A DNA stretch of 12,494 nucleotides from Pseudomonadota bacterium (GTDB lineage Bacteria; Pseudomonadota; Gammaproteobacteria; Pseudomonadales; Azotimanducaceae): NCBI GenBank assembly GCA_009936895.1, contig JAACDS010000150.1, positions 1 through 12,494 on the forward strand. The letters run 5' to 3'. Position numbers and translations under genes: made by a program. Shown one piece after another: positions 7,734-12,494 of the stretch. The notes beneath the pieces are model-generated. The model was not told the origin of the DNA and ran no database searches. It saw only the letters and a list, made by a program, of their open reading frames with translations. Position 1 is the first letter of the stretch. Every line of letters begins with the position of its first letter.

Positions 7734-9194
7734 ATGAGTGAATTTTCTTCGTTGCGCGAGATGAGTACCGGACTGGCGAAAGGTGATTTTTCGAGTGTGG
7801 AACTGACCCAAGAGCATTTGAGTCGTATCCAAAAAGCAGACCCGAGCATCAACAGTTTTATTACCGTCAACCCGGAAAACGCCTTGGCTCATGCCGCCCA
7901 GGCAGATCAGCAGAGAGCGGCTGGCGATCAACGACCCACGGTAGGACTGCCTTTCGCGCATAAAGATATTTTCTGTACCAGTGGCGTCTTGACCACAGCT
8001 GGCTCCAAGATGCTAAGCAATTTTATCGCGCCCTATGACGCTACCGTCGTCACAAAAATGGCGGAAGCCGGCATGGTGAGCGTTGGCAAAACCAATATGG
8101 ACGAGTTCGCCATGGGCTCGTCCAACGAAAACAGCTTCTTTGGTCCGGTGAGCAATCCTTGGAACACCGACTGCGTGCCCGGCGGCTCATCCGGAGGCTC
8201 GGCGGCGGCCGTGGCCGCTGGTCTGGTAGCAGCTGCGACGGGCACAGATACTGGCGGCTCCATTCGCCAACCCGCAGCCCTGTGCGGCATCACCGGCCTA
8301 AAGCCAACCTACGGCAGAGTGTCCCGGTACGGCATGATCGCTTTTGCCTCCAGCCTTGATCAGGCCGGCCCCATGACGCGCGATGCGGAAGATGCCGCGC
8401 TCATGCTGAGTGTGATGGCTGGCTTCGACCACCGGGATTCCACCAGTGCTCAACGTGATGACTCCTGGCTAGCGGAGCTGGCGGTCAAGGGCATTCCAGA
8501 GCTTGATCAGCCACTGACCATTGGACTGCCCGACGAATATTTTCGCACAAGTGAACATATGGATGCCTTAGAAATGGCCAAAGCAGAGCTACAAAAGCTC
8601 GGCCACACCTTCAAGCACGTGTCGCTACCCCATACCGAGTCGGCTATCCCAGTTTATTACGTGTTGGCATCCGCTGAGGCTTCGACAAATCTTTCTCGAT
8701 ACGACGGCGTGCGTTTCGGCCACCGCTGTGAAAACCCTCAATCTCTCCAGGACCTTTACGAAAGATCCCGGGAAGAAGGTTTTGGCCAAGAGGTGAAGCG
8801 ACGGATTCTAACGGGCACCTATACATTATCGGTGGGCTACTTTGACGCGTACTACTTGAAGGCGCAAAAGATTCGCCGCCTCATCGCCCAAGATTTCACC
8901 AATGTCTTTGCTGAGGTGGACTTGGTGCTAGCACCCACGGCGCCAACGCCCGCATTCAAAAAGAATCAGCTAACCGATGATCCGGTGGCCATGTACCAAC
9001 AAGATTTGTATACCGTGCCCACCAGCCTAGCGGGACTGCCCGCCATGTCGGTTCCCTGCGGCTTCTCCCAAGGCTTGCCGATGGGAATGCAGCTTATCGC
9101 ACCCGCATTTCGAGAAGATTTACCGTTAATGCTAGCAGCCCAATTTCAGAGACACACCGATTGGCATCGGCGTCGTCCTGGAGATGCGTCATGA
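7734..9194 (+). CDS. gatA: Asp-tRNA(Asn)/Glu-tRNA(Gln) amidotransferase subunit A (glutaminase)
   Basis: Amidase-signature subunit that releases ammonia from glutamine and channels it to GatB for amidation of Glu-tRNA(Gln) or Asp-tRNA(Asn). The 486-residue product is a normal length. The Ser-cisSer-Lys triad is intact: K77 in PFAHKD, S152 in GGSSGGSA and S176 in TDTGGSIR. The spacings of 75 and 24 residues match S. aureus GatA (K79, S154, S178). Downstream CGITGLKPTYGRVSRYG and LDQAGPMTRD complete the signature, and LAPTAPTPAF and SLAGLPAMSVPCGF mark the C-terminal half. The start is ATG 7734, with AAGG 12 nt upstream, and MSEFSSLREMSTGL fits the family N-terminus. The last residues overlap the gatB start by 4 nt (ATGA), a coupling arrangement. 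Confidence 0.97.
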   Translation: MSEFSSLREMSTGLAKGDFSSVELTQEHLSRIQKADPSINSFITVNPENALAHAAQADQQRAAGDQRPTVGLPFAHKDIFCTSGVLTTAGSKMLSNFIAPYDATVVTKMAEAGMVSVGKTNMDEFAMGSSNENSFFGPVSNPWNTDCVPGGSSGGSAAAVAAGLVAAATGTDTGGSIRQPAALCGITGLKPTYGRVSRYGMIAFASSLDQAGPMTRDAEDAALMLSVMAGFDHRDSTSAQRDDSWLAELAVKGIPELDQPLTIGLPDEYFRTSEHMDALEMAKAELQKLGHTFKHVSLPHTESAIPVYYVLASAEASTNLSRYDGVRFGHRCENPQSLQDLYERSREEGFGQEVKRRILTGTYTLSVGYFDAYYLKAQKIRRLIAQDFTNVFAEVDLVLAPTAPTPAFKKNQLTDDPVAMYQQDLYTVPTSLAGLPAMSVPCGFSQGLPMGMQLIAPAFREDLPLMLAAQFQRHTDWHRRRPGDAS

Positions 9195-10624
9195 ACTGGG
9201 AAAGCGTTATTGGCCTAGAAATCCACGTACAGTTGGCCACCGAAAGTAAGATTTTCTCTGGTGCGAGCACCGCCTACGGTGCGGCACCCAACGCCCAGGC
9301 CTGCAATGTCGACTTGGGCCTACCCGGCGTGCTGCCAGTGCTGAACGAGCGTGCAGTCGAGATGGCCGTGCGTTTTGGCCTGGCCATTGGCGCTCAGATC
9401 AATCTCCACTCCATCTTCGATCGGAAGAACTACTTCTACGCTGACTTGCCCAAGGGTTATCAAATCAGCCAGTTCGAAACCCCCATCGTAGGCGAGGGAA
9501 CCATCACCATCACGCCAGAAACGGGCAAGCCTCGAACCGTCGGTATTACCCGAGCACACTTGGAAGAAGACGCAGGAAAGTCGATCCACGATCTGTTCCC
9601 GAGCCAAACCGCCGTCGATCTCAATCGTACGGGCACACCGTTACTGGAAGTCGTCTCCGAACCGGATATGCGAACGGCACAGGAAGCGTCCGCCTACTTT
9701 CGACAAGTGCATACCTTAGTCCGCTACATCGGTATCTGCGACGGCAATTTGGCCGAAGGCAGCATGCGCTGCGATGCCAACGTATCCGTTCGCCCTGTCG
9801 GACAGGAAGCCTTTGGCGAACGGACGGAAATCAAGAACATCAACTCGTTTCGATTTGTTGAGCAAGCCATCGAGCATGAGATTGCTAGACAAATCGACGT
9901 ACTCGAATCCGGTGGTCGTATCGAACGCGAAACTCGGCTCTACGATCCGGACAAGGACGAAACCCGGTCGATGCGCAGCAAGGAACTCAGCAACGACTAC
10001 CGATATTTTCCGGATCCGGACTTGATGCCGCTGACGATCAGTGAAGCGTTTGTCGAGCGCATTCGCGACGAATTACCGGAACTGCCAGAGGCACGATGCG
10101 CTCGCTACATTGAACAACTGGGTCTGTCCGAGAGCGATGCCGCCGCCATTAGCAGTGATATTGATCGCGCCGTGTATTTTGATGCCGCCGTAGCGGCCCA
10201 GGCCAGCGCCAAGCAGTGCGCAAACTGGATCATGGGTGAGCTGTCGGCTTACCTAAACAAGCAGGACATCTCCCTTGCCGAATGCCCGGTTACTCCAGCC
10301 TTGCTGGCACAGCTCATTGGACGCATTGAAGACGGTACGCTGTCGTCAAAAACCGCTAAGTCCTTGTTCGATGCGCTGTGGGAAGCTGGCCCAGACGCCA
10401 ACGTGGACGAACTGATCGAAACGCTGAACTTGGCCCAGATGAGCGACGATGGCGCATTGACCCTGATCATTGATGATCTGATTGCAGCCAACCCAAAACA
10501 ATTTGACGAGCTGCGCAGCGGCAAGGACAAGATGTTGGGGTTCTTTGTGGGGCAGGTTATGAAGGCGACCCAAGGCAAGGCCAATCCACAACAGGTCAAC
10601 GAAATAATCCGCGCTAAGCTCTGA
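9191..10624 (+). CDS. gatB: Asp-tRNA(Asn)/Glu-tRNA(Gln) amidotransferase subunit B
   Basis: Kinase/transamidase subunit that binds the misacylated tRNA, activates the Glu or Asp side chain with ATP and accepts ammonia from GatA. The 477-residue protein matches the family (about 476). It starts with ESVIGLEIHVQL (E10), carries FDRKNYFYADLPKGYQISQ (residues 76-94), HLEEDAGKSIHD with E125, and the family signature DLNRTGTPLLEVV (143-155). E10 and E125 have the same numbers as the metal-binding glutamates of S. aureus GatB. A helical YqeY-like tRNA-binding tail covers about residues 330-477. The ATG at 9191 overlaps the gatA stop as ATGA and has GGAG 7 nt upstream. Ten further upstream codons in frame lie inside gatA and are not part of the family. 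No good intrinsic terminator follows. Confidence 0.97.
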   Translation: MNWESVIGLEIHVQLATESKIFSGASTAYGAAPNAQACNVDLGLPGVLPVLNERAVEMAVRFGLAIGAQINLHSIFDRKNYFYADLPKGYQISQFETPIVGEGTITITPETGKPRTVGITRAHLEEDAGKSIHDLFPSQTAVDLNRTGTPLLEVVSEPDMRTAQEASAYFRQVHTLVRYIGICDGNLAEGSMRCDANVSVRPVGQEAFGERTEIKNINSFRFVEQAIEHEIARQIDVLESGGRIERETRLYDPDKDETRSMRSKELSNDYRYFPDPDLMPLTISEAFVERIRDELPELPEARCARYIEQLGLSESDAAAISSDIDRAVYFDAAVAAQASAKQCANWIMGELSAYLNKQDISLAECPVTPALLAQLIGRIEDGTLSSKTAKSLFDALWEAGPDANVDELIETLNLAQMSDDGALTLIIDDLIAANPKQFDELRSGKDKMLGFFVGQVMKATQGKANPQQVNEIIRAKL

Positions 10625-10667
10625 TCCTGCCAGACCCTAGTCAATGCCGGCACGCGCAGAGCAGCTG

Positions 10668-10682
10668 CTGCCTGTCAGGCAG
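10668..10682. repeat. Short inverted repeat between convergent genes
   Basis: CTGCCT and AGGCAG flank GTC, giving a 6-bp stem with a 3-nt loop. The stop codon of the CBS gene falls across the loop and stem (10675-10677). A further palindrome AGCAGCTGCT (10660-10669) abuts it. Neither strand has a T-tract after the stem, so it is not a classical terminator, although it may weakly slow or protect both convergent transcripts. Confidence 0.4.
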
Positions 10683-11073
10683 AATAAAATTGCATGGCGG
10701 CACGCAGTACATCCCGACGAGAAATTTGACCCACTAACTCATCACCCTGCAGGACCGGATAGCGGCGGCGATGATTCCTAACAAACCGTTGAGCCAGCTT
10801 TAAAATATCCATATCAGGATCAACATGCTCCACAGCTGCTTGCATGAATTCGGCAACGATACCCGCATTTTCATTGTAATAGCTGTCTTGTACCACAACA
10901 TCCATAAGATCCACTTCTGACAGAATGCCCACCAAGCGACCATCTTCAGCAACGACAGGGGCGCCTGAGATACCATGCTTCAAGAGAATGGACATGGCGT
11001 CCATCACGCCATCGGTTGGTGCAAAGGTAATCACGTCCACTGCCATGTAGTCTCGAACTTTGAATGAGTTCAT
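10675..11073 (-). CDS. Stand-alone CBS-domain pair protein
   Basis: A 132-residue protein made of two tandem CBS motifs and nothing else. The first covers about residues 7-60 (VRDYMAVDVITFAPTDGVMDA, then HGISGAPVVAEDGRLVGILSEVDL). The second covers about 75-130 (FMQAAVEHVDPDMDILKLAQRF, then RRRYPVLQGDELVGQISRRDVLRA). Such Bateman modules usually bind adenosine nucleotides and act as energy or nucleotide sensors, but the partner is not evident here. Both halves end in the expected G-(I/Q)-(L/I)-S-x-x-D-(L/V) pattern, so both sites look functional. No signal peptide or membrane segment is visible. The ATG at 11073 has AAGG 7 nt upstream. It converges on gatB and diverges from the DUF35-thiolase pair, so it is probably a single-gene transcript. 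The exact function is unknown. Confidence 0.9.
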   Translation of the reverse strand: MNSFKVRDYMAVDVITFAPTDGVMDAMSILLKHGISGAPVVAEDGRLVGILSEVDLMDVVVQDSYYNENAGIVAEFMQAAVEHVDPDMDILKLAQRFVRNHRRRYPVLQGDELVGQISRRDVLRAAMQFYSA

Positions 11074-11085
11074 AAATCCGCCTTA

Positions 11086-11102
11086 GACCCTAATTTCGGG
11101 TC
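11086..11102. repeat. Inverted repeat in the CBS-gene leader
   Basis: GACCC (11086-11090) and GGGTC (11098-11102) flank a 7-nt loop. On the minus-strand transcript the hairpin ends 6 nt before the AAGG ribosome binding site of the CBS gene. The same GGGT can instead pair with ACCC at 11109-11112, so two mutually exclusive stems are possible. Confidence 0.4.
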
Positions 11103-11141
11103 GTTCAAACCCTTTTGACGATACGAGGAACACTTGCTCGC

Positions 11142-11158
11142 GGTCGAAACATTTGACC
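11142..11158. repeat. 17-bp dyad, candidate operator in the divergent spacer
   Basis: GGTCGAA (11142-11148) and TTTGACC (11152-11158) form an imperfect inverted repeat around ACA, with one mismatch (a G-U pair in RNA). Size and symmetry would suit a dimeric repressor such as a TetR-family regulator, which often controls acyl-CoA genes. It lies between the CBS gene and the DUF35-thiolase pair, but no regulator gene is in the window, so the assignment is a guess. Confidence 0.35.
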
Positions 11159-11224
11159 CAAACCAGCCCAAAATGTGACGTGCATCTCGGTCTATCGTCA
11201 TCTAATCGGCAATAGTATGATCGA

Positions 11225-11275
11225 GGGCGCCTCGGCAACTGCCGGTTGCCCCGAGAGCCTGTTTTTTCTTTTTTT
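11225..11275 (+). terminator. Intrinsic terminator-like hairpin in the leader of the DUF35-thiolase pair
   Basis: The core stem pairs GGCAAC (11234-11239) with GTTGCC (11245-11250) around a TGCCG loop. CTC (11231-11233) pairs with GAG (11253-11255) across a CC bulge, and GGGC (11225-11228) with GCCT (11257-11260) can extend it. A tract of T6-C-T7 (11262-11275) follows directly. No plus-strand gene lies immediately upstream, since the CBS gene runs the other way, and the DUF35 ribosome binding site starts at the next base. It could be an attenuator, the end of a short RNA, or a late stop for read-through from gatB. Confidence 0.6.
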
Positions 11276-11285
11276 GAGGGGAGCC

Positions 11286-11702
11286 ATGAGCAATCAGCCA
11301 TTACCAGCAGTGCCGTATCTGAAAATTCCGGAAGAAGGGAGTCCCTATCTGGAGGGTTTAAAGTGCGGACAATGCGGCAGCACGTTTTTGGGAGACCGTA
11401 ACGTTTGCTCCAAGTGCGGTGCCAGAGATCAGATGAGCCCTGTCACCTTACCCAACAGCGGTAAGCTTTATTCGTATTCTATCGTCTACCGATCGTTCCC
11501 CGGCATCGACGTGCCTTACATCAGTGCCATCGTGGACCTGGACGACGGCACGGCGATTAAGGGCAACCTAATCAATGTTGAGCCTGATCCTGAGAACATA
11601 GCATTCGATATGCCTGTAGACGTTATCTTTGACGATGCCTTGGGCCGCAAGGATGCAGACGGCAACAGTTACTTATCTTACTTTTTTCAACCCAAAACCT
11701 AG
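11286..11702 (+). CDS. DUF35-type zinc-ribbon/OB-fold acyl-CoA-binding protein
   Basis: A 138-residue protein with the two-part layout of this family. A rubredoxin-like zinc ribbon carries C27-x2-C30 and C41-x2-C44 (KCGQC, then VCSKCGARD). An OB-fold follows from about residue 51 to the end (SGKLYSYSIVYRSFPGIDVP, ISAIVDLDDGTAIKGNL, DVIFDDALGRKD). Known relatives form complexes with thiolases or thiolase-like aldolases and hold the acyl-CoA, as in steroid side-chain degradation (the DUF35 domain of ChsH2 with Ltp2) and archaeal HMG-CoA synthesis. The ATG at 11286 follows GAGGGG with 4 nt between. An ATG at 11175 in the same frame would force translation through the leader hairpin and T-tract, and those 37 residues do not resemble the family. 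It precedes the thiolase by 46 nt and the two are almost certainly cotranscribed. The substrate is not known. Confidence 0.9.
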   Translation: MSNQPLPAVPYLKIPEEGSPYLEGLKCGQCGSTFLGDRNVCSKCGARDQMSPVTLPNSGKLYSYSIVYRSFPGIDVPYISAIVDLDDGTAIKGNLINVEPDPENIAFDMPVDVIFDDALGRKDADGNSYLSYFFQPKT

Positions 11703-11748
11703 TGCCTTTACACCGGTTTTACATACCAGAACATAACGGAGAACGACT

Positions 11749-12494
11749 ATGACAGACGCATATATCGTAGGGGTCGACATGATCAAATTCGGGCGATTCC
11801 CGGATAAAACCGTACCGCAAATCGGAGCCCAGGCTGCGCTGATGGCTCTAGACGATTGCGGCCTGAGCATCCAGCACATGCAGGCCTTGTACTGCGGCAA
11901 CCTCGGCCAAGCCTCTGGCATGGTTGGACAGCGAATGCTGCAGGAAATTGGCCAAACCGGTATGCCGGTAGTCAATGTTGCTAACGCCTGTGCTACAGGT
12001 GCAACGGCGTTCCGCGAAGCATGGGCTTCGGTAAAAGCCGGCCTCTACGATGTCGTGCTGGCCGTGGGCGTTGAGCAAATGGGCAAGGGTTTGTTGGGCG
12101 GCGGCGGTGCTAAGACCGGTATTCCGAAAGAAGGTCTGCTGGGCTCTGGCACCATGCCAGCGGTTTTTGCCGAAGCGGGCATGGAGCACGCCCGACACTA
12201 TGGCACCACCTTTGAGCAATTCGCCAAGGTATCGGTCAAGAATCACCACCATTCCACCCTGAACCCCAAGGCCATGTACCAGATCGAGACGCCTCTCGAG
12301 GAAGTCATGAACGCGGAAATGATCTCTTATCCGAACACCAAGCTGATGTGCTCGGTCAACGTCGACGGTTCTGCAGCGGCGGTCATTTGTTCCGAGAAGA
12401 AAGCGCGGGAACTTGGGCTGATGGATCGCGCCATTAAAGTTCGCGCATCGGTGCTGGCATCTGATCCGTGGCAGGAACGTGACTTGGTCATGCC
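11749..12494 (+). CDS. Thiolase-superfamily enzyme, SCP-x/lipid-transfer type (C-terminus cut by the window edge)
   Basis: Only the N-terminal 248 codons are inside the window; family members usually have about 380-400 residues. The sequence shows the probable nucleophile C81 in NVANACATGATAFREA, the usual thiolase context, and then GVEQMGKG (the family GxExM region) and a glycine-rich stretch. Near the end it has VKNHHHSTLNPKAMYQ, then MCSVNVDGSAAAVI, the pattern of SCP-x-like thiolases (commonly SDGAAA; here VDGSAA). The distal His and second Cys lie beyond the edge, so activity cannot be confirmed. The reaction is predicted to be CoA-dependent C-C cleavage or its reverse on an acyl-CoA, perhaps with the DUF35 protein as partner; an aldolase-type role like Ltp2 is also possible. 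The ATG at 11749 has GGAG 7 nt upstream. The substrate cannot be named from sequence alone. Confidence 0.88.
   Translation, partial: MTDAYIVGVDMIKFGRFPDKTVPQIGAQAALMALDDCGLSIQHMQALYCGNLGQASGMVGQRMLQEIGQTGMPVVNVANACATGATAFREAWASVKAGLYDVVLAVGVEQMGKGLLGGGGAKTGIPKEGLLGSGTMPAVFAEAGMEHARHYGTTFEQFAKVSVKNHHHSTLNPKAMYQIETPLEEVMNAEMISYPNTKLMCSVNVDGSAAAVICSEKKARELGLMDRAIKVRASVLASDPWQERDLVM

Noticed and set aside
10660..10682. Palindromes after gatB as an intrinsic terminator
   Set aside because: The stem is only 6 bp and no T-tract follows it on either strand; listed only as a repeat.
11216..11221. TATGAT as the -10 of the DUF35 gene
   Set aside because: No -35 lies at proper distance (TATCGT at 17 bp), and the transcript would start inside the leader hairpin.
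11175..11285. ATG 11175 as the DUF35 start
   Set aside because: It would translate the hairpin and T-tract (ending FFLFLRGA), has no family similarity, and ATG 11286 has a strong ribosome site.
1..12494. Mobile elements, CRISPR array, tRNA, defence or phage genes
   Set aside because: None seen on either strand; every stretch longer than about 215 nt is covered by a recognised gene, and the gene order is the conserved chromosomal one.

Overview
The window is an ordinary, gene-dense stretch of a gammaproteobacterial chromosome. The evidence is the gene order itself: mreB-mreC-mreD-maf-rng-yhdP running leftward and gatC-gatA-gatB running rightward from a shared divergent intergenic region. This is the arrangement I recall from Pseudomonas and its relatives. 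The presence of gatCAB means the organism makes Gln-tRNA and/or Asn-tRNA by amidating misacylated tRNA. I cannot place it below class level from this sequence. I see no mobile element, CRISPR array, tRNA, rRNA or prophage gene.

Positions 1-7206 (minus strand) hold a tightly packed cell-shape and envelope operon. mreB, mreC and mreD encode the elongasome scaffold. They are followed by maf (nucleotide pyrophosphatase), rng (RNase G) and yhdP (AsmA-like envelope lipid-transport protein, cut by the left edge at codon 836). Gaps are 58, 1, 2, -8 and 10 nt, so the genes are almost certainly cotranscribed. Four of the six appear to use non-ATG starts (mreC ATT, maf GTG, rng GTG, yhdP TTG). The ATT start of mreC is the clearest oddity.

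Positions 7207-7419 are the divergent promoter region. Positions 7420-10624 hold gatCAB, encoding all three subunits of the tRNA amidotransferase with catalytic residues intact. A small stand-alone CBS-pair protein (10675-11073, minus) converges on gatB across 50 nt.

Positions 11074-11285 separate the CBS gene from a divergent pair: a DUF35-type zinc-ribbon/OB-fold acyl-CoA-binding protein (11286-11702) and a thiolase-superfamily enzyme (11749 to the right edge, incomplete). Such pairs usually act as a complex on acyl-CoA substrates; the substrate is unknown here. This spacer is the most structured non-coding part of the window. It holds a strong hairpin plus T-tract directly before the DUF35 ribosome binding site, a 17-bp dyad, and a small inverted repeat before the CBS gene. 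Together these suggest attenuation, a short RNA, or operator control of the acyl-CoA pair.

I find no convincing wholly new system. The points most worth checking are the mreC ATT start and the leader terminator at 11225-11275.
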